Origin: an uncultured archaeon
GTDB lineage: Archaea > Halobacteriota > Methanosarcinia > Methanosarcinales > Methanoperedenaceae
Assembly: GCA_902384525.1 (NCBI GenBank)
Contig: CABMCA010000016.1
Span: forward strand, 1-58,349
Reading direction: 5' to 3'
DNA: 58,349 bases
How positions within the stretch are numbered: position 1 is the stretch's first letter; each line of letters begins with the position of its first letter. Positions 1-7,360 of this stretch are shown piece by piece. The position numbers were made by a program, and so were the translations under genes. The notes beneath the pieces were generated by a model that saw only the letters and a program-made list of their open reading frames with translations, did no database searches and was not told the DNA's origin.

Positions 1-671
1 ATATCACCAATGAATGATTTTCTGGATATTGCTGCCAATATGGGTTTTTTAAAGATCCTGAGTCTTGCGATATTATCAATTGTTTCATAATCATATATCG
101 GGAGTTTTTCAGGAGTCCATTTTCCAACAGCCGGGTCGATGATAATTGAATCCCGTGAAATTCCACAATTTTGCGCCCGTTCAATTATTCTTCCCAGTGA
201 CTCTATTATTGCATCCATTCCCACAGGGTCACCCGGAATATTATTACTTGCCATCAATATTACAGGGCAGGCGTATTTTCCAGCCACGTCCATCATTTTT
301 TCATCATTTGTGAAGCCGCTCACGTCGTTTATTATTTTTGCACCCGCCAAAAGTGCTTCTTCTGCAAGGTCTGAGAACATCGTGTCAACTGAAATAGGTA
401 CAGGAATATCCGCAAGGGCACGAACAGCAGGTATCAGGCGCGATCGTTCTTCATCTTTTGATATTCTGGCAGCAAGAGGCCATGTTGAACGGGCGCCAAT
501 ATCGATAAGATCTGCACCTTCATTTATCATTTTGAGGGCAGCATCGCGGACATGAACGGGTGAAACCACGGAATTCTTATAGAAAGACTCTTTGCTGAGG
601 TTTATTACTCCCATTATCCTTACAGGTTGATCGTCCCCTACTTTCAAGCCTGCAATGGTTTTTTCTATCAC
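1..671 (-). CDS. Dihydropteroate synthase-like protein (partial, cut by window edge)
   Basis: Pterin-binding TIM-barrel protein of the dihydropteroate synthase family, cut at its C-terminal end by the start of the window. In this family the enzyme joins a pterin to an aminobenzoate-type acceptor; in methane-cycling archaea the product would feed tetrahydromethanopterin synthesis. Visible signatures are the first strand RIMGVINLSKESFY, the LIDIGARST segment that binds substrate, PISVDTM, and KIINDVSGF. The reading frame opens with GTG at 671-669; no better start is visible upstream. It is followed by a region of about 420 bases without a gene and is divergent from the cupredoxin gene. A second, longer DHPS-related gene lies near 35 kb. 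Family assignment is firm; which archaeal pterin step it performs is inference. Confidence 0.85.
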   Translation of the reverse strand, partial: MIEKTIAGLKVGDDQPVRIMGVINLSKESFYKNSVVSPVHVRDAALKMINEGADLIDIGARSTWPLAARISKDEERSRLIPAVRALADIPVPISVDTMFSDLAEEALLAGAKIINDVSGFTNDEKMMDVAGKYACPVILMASNNIPGDPVGMDAIIESLGRIIERAQNCGISRDSIIIDPAVGKWTPEKLPIYDYETIDNIARLRIFKKPILAAISRKSFIGD

Positions 672-950
672 GTTTTAACCTAATACTTTTTACCATTATA
701 AAAATGTAATCTTTATGGTTCATATTTTAATTTCATATATATTTATCAAGAAAAATATTTTAATATATTCGTCATTAACCATTAACTGTGCTTTGTGTTA
801 TTTTTGCACATGCTTGAATAAGGAGAAAAGAAGCCTGAATGACATTATAAAATCTTGAAATTGAGCGCAAATATAGTAATGAATTATATATTCAGGAAAA
901 AATAAGAGCAGATTATTAAAATATTAAAATTAAATGAACGATTGGATAAT

Positions 951-1043
951 TTTAAATACTATTGAAACCTTTAATGAATTGTTTGCCAGCGAGTGAACTA
1001 TGGGAGTGGGAATTTACCATGGGAAACTTATGCATCAGTTTCT
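951..1043 (+). promoter_or_regulatory. Promoter and conserved 5' leader of cupredoxin gene 1
   Basis: TATA-like box TTTAAATA at 951-958, then a leader block at about 978-1043 that begins where transcription should start (about 24 bases after the box centre). Nearly the same block sits at the same distance from a TATA box before the second cupredoxin gene near 39.8 kb. The first 23 bases are identical, and ATTGTTTGCCAGCGAGTGAA is common to both. The rest of the 672-1088 gap is AT-rich and shows nothing else. Confidence 0.6.
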
Positions 1044-1088
1044 TTAAAGAAAGATGGGGGAAAAACCAGGAAGTAAGAGAGGTTTGAC

Positions 1089-1631
1089 ATGAAAAAGACA
1101 TTGATTATCGGATTATTAGCAATATTTGTATTAGTAAGCGGATGTACATCAACAACTACGGTTAGACCTGCGGAACCAACACCAATAGCAACATCGACTC
1201 CAATGCCACCGATATCTATAGTAACACCCATACCTCCAGTGACACCCATACCAACTCCTACACCTACAAAAGAGACTTATACCCCTACACCGACACCTAC
1301 ACCTATACCTAAACTTACAACAACACCGATGCCCACAGCAACACCTAAACTCACAGCAACACCGACGCCCACAGAACAACCATCGGTAAATGTAAATATT
1401 ACTAACCTTAATTTTGTCCCAACTACTGTATACGTTCCAGTAGGTAAAACCGTAAACTGGATTAATAATGATAATGTTACACACACAATAACTTCAGTAA
1501 CAGGATCATTCGATTCAGGAAGTATCGATCCGGGTACCACATACAGTTACACATTTAATCAAACCGGAACATATGAATATAGTTGTACAATACATGCAAT
1601 CATACCACATGGAAGAGTAATTGTTACTTAA
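1089..1631 (+). CDS. Cupredoxin-type lipoprotein with long Thr/Pro linker
   Basis: Exported copper-protein-like lipoprotein of 180 residues. Residues 1-18 form a lipoprotein signal with lipobox LVSGC, so it should be anchored outside the cytoplasmic membrane. Residues about 25-95 are a Thr/Pro-rich spacer built from repeats such as TPTPTP. Residues about 97-180 are a plastocyanin/amicyanin-like domain with the first copper histidine in THTITS and the Cys-His pair in YSCTIH. The amicyanin pattern is C-x2-H-x2-M; here the Met position is Ile (CTIHAII), so the axial ligand appears lost. A GAGAGGT Shine-Dalgarno lies 5 bases before the ATG. The paralogue near 40 kb keeps Met and lacks the long spacer. 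A role in electron transfer at the cell surface is inferred from the fold. Confidence 0.85.
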   Translation: MKKTLIIGLLAIFVLVSGCTSTTTVRPAEPTPIATSTPMPPISIVTPIPPVTPIPTPTPTKETYTPTPTPTPIPKLTTTPMPTATPKLTATPTPTEQPSVNVNITNLNFVPTTVYVPVGKTVNWINNDNVTHTITSVTGSFDSGSIDPGTTYSYTFNQTGTYEYSCTIHAIIPHGRVIVT

Positions 1632-1980
1632 AAAAATCGATAAGGCTAAAGATAATAGGTCTCCATCGGCAGGTTTAACTGAGAAGGAATTAACACTATC
1701 TAAAAAAAGATCCAATAAAAAAAATCCTATTCTTGCAGCATTTTTATCATTTATCATACCTGGAGCAGGACAAATATATGAACAAGAAATAAAAAAAGGA
1801 ATTATTTATTTGATAATATCGATAGTTGTCCCAACTCTGGCTTTAGGTTTATTATATGAAAATAAGAATATGTACATTGCGATATTCGCATTCTTAATAC
1901 TGATTGCATATTTAATATTTAATATATATGTTACTGTTGAAGCGTATAGAATTGCAAAATTAACGGCTGTACAGTCTTAG
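1621..1980 (+). CDS. Small membrane protein, TM2-like
   Basis: Protein of 119 residues with a charged, Lys/Ser-rich N-terminus (about 40 residues) and three hydrophobic segments. The motif LSFIIPGAGQIYEQEIKKG followed by a hydrophobic helix resembles the TM2 and related two-helix domains. The function of such proteins is generally unknown. The frame opens directly after a stop codon, with TTG at 1621 as the first possible start, overlapping the end of the cupredoxin gene by 11 bases. A GGAAG sits just upstream. No ATG occurs before the membrane part, so the true N-terminus is uncertain. It is probably cotranscribed with the cupredoxin gene. Confidence 0.6.
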   Translation: MLLKKIDKAKDNRSPSAGLTEKELTLSKKRSNKKNPILAAFLSFIIPGAGQIYEQEIKKGIIYLIISIVVPTLALGLLYENKNMYIAIFAFLILIAYLIFNIYVTVEAYRIAKLTAVQS

Positions 1981-2104
1981 AGGAAGATGGATATAAAGGC
2001 CAAAGGTTTCAGGACTACACAACAAAAAGGTTACCTGAATTTTAACCTGATACTTTTTAAATACTCATAAGGTTTGTGTATACATCATTTGAACTCGAAA
2101 TAAA

Positions 2105-2123
2105 ATCATCATTCTATGATGAT
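2105..2123. promoter_or_regulatory. Palindrome upstream of cdrS TATA box
   Basis: Perfect inverted repeat with 8-base arms (ATCATCAT, spacer TCT, ATGATGAT). It lies about 20 bases upstream of the TATA-like TTTTATATAT near 2145 that would drive cdrS-ftsZ2. Its position suits an activator or repressor site; no factor is known from the sequence. Confidence 0.4.
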
Positions 2124-2161
2124 TATGACAACATCATATCGATACTTTTATATATCTTTGC

Positions 2162-2216
2162 GTCAGACAAAGTGTCAGACAAATGTCATACAAGTGGCGT
2201 ACAAAAGGCGTACACC
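2162..2216 (+). promoter_or_regulatory. Five-box repeat array before cdrS (probable RHH operator)
   Basis: Five degenerate 9-base boxes begin at 2162, 2174, 2185, 2197 and 2208: GTCAGACAA twice, GTCATACAA, GCGTACAAA and GCGTACACC. Spacing alternates 12 and 11 bases, about one helix turn. The array straddles the expected transcription start downstream of the TATA box at about 2145. Arrays of this kind are typical operators of ribbon-helix-helix proteins, and the next gene encodes one, so autoregulation is the natural inference. Confidence 0.55.
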
Positions 2217-2306
2217 TGTATGCACTTTGATGAACCCGTCTAAAATATGAAAAATATGAAAAATCTCAGGGTTCGTCAAACCCTCCCACAGGGAGTAACC
2301 AAAAAT

Positions 2307-2531
2307 ATGCAAAGAGTAACACTAAGGCTCCCGGAACAGCAATTAAAAATGATCGACATGTTAGTTGAGTTTGGTGAATTTCCGTCCGCTAGCGAAGCAA
2401 TCAGGACGGCTATAAGAGATCTAATCGATCAACGAAGTGAAAAATTGGTTGGCAGGATGCAATTGTTCGATAAAGCAAAAGAGCAGTCAAAGAATGCAGA
2501 GTCATTCCTGCTCTTAAAAGAGGAACAATAG
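2307..2531 (+). CDS. CdrS-like ribbon-helix-helix transcription regulator
   Basis: Short DNA-binding protein (74 residues from the chosen start) directly upstream of ftsZ. The ribbon strand [15 protein letters not shown], the two helices, and the [16 protein letters not shown] segment are a standard ribbon-helix-helix fold. In haloarchaea a small RHH protein called CdrS, encoded next to ftsZ2, is a regulator of cell division; family position and neighbourhood match here. The ATG at 2307 is preferred because the RHH strand begins there and a GGGAG lies upstream. An in-frame ATG at 2247 would add 20 residues. The gap to ftsZ is short, so the two are likely one operon controlled by the repeat array upstream. 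Confidence 0.8.
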   Translation: MQRVTLRLPEQQLKMIDMLVEFGEFPSASEAIRTAIRDLIDQRSEKLVGRMQLFDKAKEQSKNAESFLLLKEEQ

Positions 2532-2565
2532 AAGGAAAATAAAAAAATCATCTGAGGGGATGAAT

Positions 2566-3720
2566 ATGGAATCATTTGTACAGGACGCATTAAAATTCAA
2601 GGAAAAGGAAACAAATTTCAAGCAGGCAGCATGCGGCTCGTCTGAAGAGATAGATGAATTTGGAACACCAAAGATCGTTGTAGTCGGATGCGGTGGGGGC
2701 GGTAATAATACAGTAAATCGTCTTTATAACATCGGCGTTGCAGGCGCAGATACTATCGCAATAAACACGGATAAGATCCACCTGGATATAATCCAGGCAG
2801 ATAAAAAGATCCTGATAGGCAAATCAATAACAAGGGGATTGGGCGCAGGCGGGTTCCCGGAAGTTGGAAGAAGAGCCGCGGAACTTGCAAGGGGAACACT
2901 TGAGGATGTACTTAAGGATGCAAACCTTGTATTCGTCACAGCAGGAATGGGTGGAGGAACAGGAACAGGCGTTGCACCGGTAGTTGCACAGGTAGCAAAA
3001 GACCAGGGAGCAATTGTAATCGGAATGGTAACAAGCCCGTTCAAGGTAGAGCGCTCAAGGATGTTCAAGGCTGAGGAAGGTCTGGATGAACTGAGAAAAG
3101 CAGCAGACACCGTAATAGTTCTTGATAACAACAGGCTGCTTGATTATGTCCCGAATCTCCCGATAGACCAGGCATTTTCAGTAATGGACCAGTTGATATC
3201 AGAGACCGTGAAAGGTATTACAGAAACCATTACCCAGCCGTCATTGATAAACCTTGACTACGCAGATGTCAGGGCTATAATGAAGGGCGGAGGACTTGCA
3301 GTAATGCTTGTCGGTGAGGCAAAGGGACAGGATAAGGCAAAGGAAGTTGTAAGAGCTGCCTTGAATCACCCGCTGCTTGATGTGGATACAAAGGGCGCAA
3401 CAGGCTGCCTGCTCCACATAACCGGCGGAACTGATATGTCTCTCCATGAGGCGGAACAGATCGCTTCATCCCTGACATATGAGCTTGACTCTCATGCAAA
3501 CGTTATCTGGGGCGCAAGAGTAAAGAAGGAGTATGAAGGCAAGGTACGCTGCATGGCGATCATGACCGGTATCCACTCAGCCCAGATCATGGGACCCAAG
3601 GGAGACAGCATGCCGATGAGAAACAGCGCTTCTTCGGTCGAAGAGAAGATCAAAGTGGCTGTAGCATCTACAAGGAACAATAGCAGGAACAGGGGCTCAA
3701 TAATAGATCAGATCCTGTGA
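2566..3720 (+). CDS. ftsZ2: Cell division GTPase FtsZ (FtsZ2 type)
   Basis: Tubulin-like GTPase that forms the cytoplasmic division ring. Visible motifs are the nucleotide-binding GCGGGGNN (the usual Ala is Gly here), the tubulin signature GGGTGTG around residue 130, the [19 protein letters not shown] stretch, and the T7-loop region with INLDYADV. Overall similarity to archaeal FtsZ2 rather than FtsZ1 is clear in the N-terminal extension before the GTPase core and in the [15 protein letters not shown] segment. A GAGGGG Shine-Dalgarno at 2554-2559 abuts the ATG at 2560 but is 6 bases from the ATG at 2566, so 2566 is the better start. It follows the CdrS-like gene and ends before a strong hairpin terminator. 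Confidence 0.95.
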   Translation: MESFVQDALKFKEKETNFKQAACGSSEEIDEFGTPKIVVVGCGGGGNNTVNRLYNIGVAGADTIAINTDKIHLDIIQADKKILIGKSITRGLGAGGFPEVGRRAAELARGTLEDVLKDANLVFVTAGMGGGTGTGVAPVVAQVAKDQGAIVIGMVTSPFKVERSRMFKAEEGLDELRKAADTVIVLDNNRLLDYVPNLPIDQAFSVMDQLISETVKGITETITQPSLINLDYADVRAIMKGGGLAVMLVGEAKGQDKAKEVVRAALNHPLLDVDTKGATGCLLHITGGTDMSLHEAEQIASSLTYELDSHANVIWGARVKKEYEGKVRCMAIMTGIHSAQIMGPKGDSMPMRNSASSVEEKIKVAVASTRNNSRNRGSIIDQIL

Positions 3721-3756
3721 TATCCTGCAATTTAGACAAGAGGGTAACAGAGGCAT

Positions 3757-3791
3757 AGATCCGGCATATTGTTGTCGGATCTCTTTTTTTT
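3757..3791 (+). terminator. Hairpin terminator after ftsZ2
   Basis: Perfect 7-base stem AGATCCG / CGGATCT with a 12-base loop, followed by C and eight T residues. It sits 37 bases after the ftsZ2 stop and before the separate ilvD promoter. Confidence 0.8.
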
Positions 3792-3863
3792 GGCTTGGCA
3801 ATATTTTTGCCATTTTGCCGGCGGTATATTTAAAATATTTGAACTCATCTACAAACGGGTATC

Positions 3864-5528
3864 ATGAGAAGCGACAATATCAAAAAAGGACTTGAGCGTG
3901 CCCCCCACAGGTCTTTATTAAAAGCAGTCGGGCTGACAGATGAAGAAATGTCTTTGCCTTTTATCGGGGTTGTGAATTCCTGGAATGAAGTTATACCCGG
4001 CCATATTCATCTTGATAAGCTTGCAGAGGCGGTAAAAGCCGGAATCCGAATGGCGGGCGGGGTTCCATTTGAATTTAACACAATCGGAGTATGCGACGGC
4101 ATAGCAATGGGGCATACGGGCATGAAGAATTCGCTCCCCAGCAGGGAAATAATAGCTGACAGCATCGAAATGATGGTGGAAGCACACCAGTTCGACGGGA
4201 TGGTCATGATACCAACATGCGATAAGATCGTTCCTGGACATCTTATGGCTGCCGGGCGTCTTGATATACCCACTATAGTTGTAACAGGCGGGCCTATGAT
4301 GCCAGGTATCGTTGGTGATGAACCCCGCGATGTAATATCACTGTTCGAGGCTGTTGGAGCGCGCCAGAATAATAAGATATCAGACCAGGAATTAAAGATA
4401 CTTGAGGACTGTTCCTGCTGCGGAGCAGGTTCTTGTGCAGGCCTGTTCACTGCCAATACCATGGCCTGTGTGACTGAGGCGCTTGGCCTGAGTCTTCCCG
4501 GATGCGGGACAGCGCATGCGGTGGATGCAAAAAAAACAAGGATCGCAAAGCAATCAGGCATGAAAATCCTTGAACTTGTTAAAAAAGGAATAACAGCACG
4601 ATCCATAGTAACGCAGGAGTCACTTGACAATGCAATACGCCTTGATATGGCAATCGGGGGAAGCACAAATACTGCGCTGCATTTACCTGCAATAGCTCTT
4701 GAATACGGCCTTACCCTCCCGCTTTCGAGATTCGACCAGATCAGCAAGGAGACGCCTCACCTGATCAATCTGCGGCCCGGAGGTAATAAGTTCCTTATCG
4801 ACTTTGAACGCGCGGGAGGAGTTCCTGCAATACAGGAGCGCCTGCGATCAAAACTTTACCTGGATACATTGACAGTTACAGGGAAAAATCTCGATGAAAA
4901 CCTGAAAGAATATGTCATCATAAATCCGCGCGCAAATAAGGAGATCATTGCAAGCCTTGATTCTCCCGTACATGCAGAAGGCGGGATAGCCGTATTGCGG
5001 GGAAGCCTTGCTCCCGATGGCTCTGTAATAAAACAGACCGCAGTCAGCCAGAAAATGTTAAAACATTCCGGACCCGCCCGTGTTTTTGACAGTGAAGAAC
5101 AGGCAATGGCAGCCATAATGGCAAAGAAGATCAAACCGGGAGATTGTCTTGTGATCAGGTACGAGGGACCAAAAGGCGGCCCGGGAATGCGCGAGATGCT
5201 TTCTCCGACAGCAGCAATAGCCGGAATGGGACTTATTGATTCGGTTGCGCTCATCACAGATGGTCGATTCTCGGGCGGAACGCGGGGGCCCTGCATAGGT
5301 CATGTATCGCCCGAAGCAGCAGTTGCTGGCCCGATAGCTCTTGTCCGGGAAGGAGACACGATTGAAATAGACATACCAGGGCGTATGTTGAACCTTAAGA
5401 TATCAAAAGAAGAGTTTGAAAAAAGGCAAACATCATGGAAACCACCCGCGCCAAAAGTTACAAAAGGCTATCTTGCACGCTACCAGAAAATGGTAGGTTC
5501 AGCGGATAAGGGCGCTGTGATAGAGTAG
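3864..5528 (+). CDS. ilvD: Dihydroxy-acid dehydratase
   Basis: Iron-sulfur dehydratase of branched-chain amino acid synthesis; it turns 2,3-dihydroxy-3-methylbutanoate into 2-oxoisovalerate (and the isoleucine-pathway analogue). Length of 554 residues is normal. Cluster-ligand candidates are the Cys of [10 protein letters not shown] near residue 119 and those of [11 protein letters not shown] near 183-191; the [12 protein letters not shown] stretch and the C-terminal [20 protein letters not shown] motif are also typical. A TATA-like TATATTTAAA lies about 30 bases before the ATG, so it has its own promoter after the ftsZ2 terminator. Methyltransferase genes follow closely in the same direction. 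Confidence 0.97.
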   Translation: MRSDNIKKGLERAPHRSLLKAVGLTDEEMSLPFIGVVNSWNEVIPGHIHLDKLAEAVKAGIRMAGGVPFEFNTIGVCDGIAMGHTGMKNSLPSREIIADSIEMMVEAHQFDGMVMIPTCDKIVPGHLMAAGRLDIPTIVVTGGPMMPGIVGDEPRDVISLFEAVGARQNNKISDQELKILEDCSCCGAGSCAGLFTANTMACVTEALGLSLPGCGTAHAVDAKKTRIAKQSGMKILELVKKGITARSIVTQESLDNAIRLDMAIGGSTNTALHLPAIALEYGLTLPLSRFDQISKETPHLINLRPGGNKFLIDFERAGGVPAIQERLRSKLYLDTLTVTGKNLDENLKEYVIINPRANKEIIASLDSPVHAEGGIAVLRGSLAPDGSVIKQTAVSQKMLKHSGPARVFDSEEQAMAAIMAKKIKPGDCLVIRYEGPKGGPGMREMLSPTAAIAGMGLIDSVALITDGRFSGGTRGPCIGHVSPEAAVAGPIALVREGDTIEIDIPGRMLNLKISKEEFEKRQTSWKPPAPKVTKGYLARYQKMVGSADKGAVIE

Positions 5529-5561
5529 CAGTAAAATCAAAAGACCAGGAGAATTTTTTAG

Positions 5562-6251
5562 ATGAATAAGCACCTGGATCTGAAAACTGTCGTCCTTATG
5601 GGAAGAACATTTGAAGAATATTATAAGATGTTCGACCTTGATAATGGATTGCTGAAAAATGAAATCTTGCTTGATGCAGCATCAGGTGTGAGTTCTTTCT
5701 GTGCAGAAGCAAATTCAAAAGGATTTAATGTGACAGCTTCTGATAAAATATATTTCCTTAGTCCTGATGAAATTGAGACTAAATGTGTCCAAGACCTTGA
5801 CTCGGTTATGGAACAGATGCCAGCTATTGCCGATATTTATTTATGGGATTTTTTCAAGGATATCCAATCACTGAAAGCCAATAGGGAAAAAGCATATAGG
5901 TCATTTCTGGAAGATTTCAAAAAATATGGGATAAAAAGATATAAACCAGTCGAATACCCTATAACGGATTTCAGGGATAAACAATTTACTATTTCTCTTG
6001 TATCCCATTTATTATTTCTTTATGAAGACAAACTGGATTATGATTTCCACAAGAAAACAATACTGGAACTTTTAAGAATAAGTTCCAGGGAAATTCGCAT
6101 TTTTCCGGTCGTAAATTTTAAAGGAATCAGATCAAGATATATTGAACTTCTTATGCGTGATGAGGATTTCAGGAATTTGAAGATATCAATAAAGAGAGTT
6201 GGTTACGAATTTATGAAAAACGCAAATGAGATGATGGTAATAAGAAAATGA
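5562..6251 (+). CDS. SAM-dependent methyltransferase-like protein
   Basis: Protein of 229 residues with a weak class I methyltransferase pattern: LLDAASGVSSFCAEAN around residues 35-50 fits the glycine-rich SAM loop, and VTASDKIYF the following strand. The remaining sequence has no catalytic motif that I recognise, so the substrate is unknown. It is preceded by AGGAG and lies 33 bases after ilvD. Its stop overlaps the start of the next gene (ATGA), so it is translationally coupled to the broken methyltransferase gene and, through it, to chorismate mutase. Confidence 0.6.
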   Translation: MNKHLDLKTVVLMGRTFEEYYKMFDLDNGLLKNEILLDAASGVSSFCAEANSKGFNVTASDKIYFLSPDEIETKCVQDLDSVMEQMPAIADIYLWDFFKDIQSLKANREKAYRSFLEDFKKYGIKRYKPVEYPITDFRDKQFTISLVSHLLFLYEDKLDYDFHKKTILELLRISSREIRIFPVVNFKGIRSRYIELLMRDEDFRNLKISIKRVGYEFMKNANEMMVIRK

Positions 6252-6804
6252 AATCATATCCGGACTGGCAGTATAATGAAATGAAGCAAGTAGGGACAAA
6301 CTACAATGATCCTGCCCAGGTTGAGGTATATGATTCGCAAATGGGACTGTTAAGAGACATAAAGAAAGAGAATGAAGAAATTATCAAGACCCTAAATCTC
6401 ACCAATAACCAGACTCTTATTGAATTCGGAACAGGTACGGGAAACTTTGCGATTGATGCTGCAAGGCATTGTAAAAAAGTATATGCCATAGATGTTTCTC
6501 CCCGGATGCTTGATTTTGCTCAAAGAAAGGCTGAAAGCAAGGGGATTTTAAATATTGAATTTCATAATGCAGGATTTCTGACTTATGAACATTCAGGAGC
6601 AAACGTGGATGCAATCGTTTCACAACTTGCGCTTCATCATCTTCCTGATTTCTGGAAATTGGGATCAGGGACGAATATTCAACTCCTGGCTGGATCATGG
6701 AAGCGCTGCTTCTGAGAGCTGGATTTACAATAGATGAGAAGCAGTATTCTGAAGGCTTTATTGCTGTTTATTTATGCACCAAGGAGTGCACTAAGGAGAA
6801 ATGA
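6248..6804 (+). pseudogene. Class I methyltransferase gene broken by internal deletion and frameshift
   Basis: The first part encodes a normal SAM-binding half: IEFGTGTGNFAIDAA (glycine loop), KVYAIDVSPRMLDFA, and VDAIVSQLALHHLPDFWK. Right after this, near 6656-6660, the frame runs into unrelated residues and stops at 6715. In another frame from about 6661 the same gene resumes with IRDEYSTPGWIMEALLLRAG and then FTIDEKQYSEGFIAVYLCTK, the usual C-terminal end of this family, ending at 6804. The middle (roughly 80 codons by family length, an estimate) is missing and the two halves are out of frame. The ATG overlaps the previous stop, and the old stop still overlaps the chorismate mutase ATG, so the operon spacing of the intact gene is preserved. 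Confidence 0.8.
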
Positions 6805-7094
6805 ATTTGTCAGAATGTAAAAGTATAGAAGAAGTGCGCGAGAACATTAACAGGATCGACCGGGAAATGGTTGAACTGATCTCGCAAAGAAGCCGCTATG
6901 TAGCGCAGGCTGCAAAATTCAAGAAAACAACGCAGGATGTGAAAGCTCCGTCACGCGTAGAGGAAGTAATATCAAAAGTGAGGGGCATTGCAGTTGAACA
7001 TGATCTTGACCCTGATATTGTGGAGAAGATATATCGCACGATGATCTCGTGCTTCATTGAATATGAAATGAAGGTACACGAGATGAAAAATTAA
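6801..7094 (+). CDS. Chorismate mutase (AroQ type)
   Basis: Monofunctional AroQ-fold chorismate mutase of 97 residues; it converts chorismate to prephenate for phenylalanine and tyrosine. The pattern VRENINRIDREMVELISQRS, then YVAQAAKFK, and the C-terminal helix with EKIYRTMISCFIEYE fit the family, including the Arg, Lys and Glu positions that bind the substrate. Its ATG overlaps the TGA of the broken methyltransferase gene. It lies in the ilvD transcription direction. The 266 bases downstream hold promoter-like AT-rich sequence for the helicase gene and a 21-codon ORF at 7130-7195 of doubtful meaning. Confidence 0.9.
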   Translation: MNLSECKSIEEVRENINRIDREMVELISQRSRYVAQAAKFKKTTQDVKAPSRVEEVISKVRGIAVEHDLDPDIVEKIYRTMISCFIEYEMKVHEMKN

Positions 7095-7360
7095 AAATTT
7101 CAATTCGGAAGTACTGATTTCTGACTTGAATGAAGCGAATTGAAGGGTATCATGGATGCCTTCTTGGCCTGGCAATTGTAATATCATCAAGATAACAAAG
7201 AAAATCGCACCTGAATATTAATACGATTTTAATTATAGAATTATTAATTAAATTGTATATTAAATCCTAAAGAGTCGAAGTACTATTGTTAAAACAAAAA
7301 TGATGAAATATTTATGCAAAGTATTATTATTCGGGACGTATTCTGTAAGCCTATAAAACG

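Noticed and set aside
978-1043. Leader blocks of the cupredoxin genes as ends of an insertion sequence
   Set aside because: No terminal inverted repeats, target duplications or transposase remains were seen, and both copies sit at the same distance from a TATA box.
998-1046. Upstream reading frame in the leader of cupredoxin gene 1 (MGVGIYHGKLMHQFL)
   Set aside because: The start codon is not kept in the second copy, so coding conservation is lacking.
4007-4747. Long open frame on the minus strand opposite ilvD
   Set aside because: No family motif, no ribosome site, and fully covered by the well-supported ilvD gene; the frame is a shadow of its codon use.
7130-7195. Frame of 21 codons resembling the start of an ADP-ribosylglycohydrolase
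   Set aside because: Too short to separate from chance; mentioned only as a possible further deletion stub.
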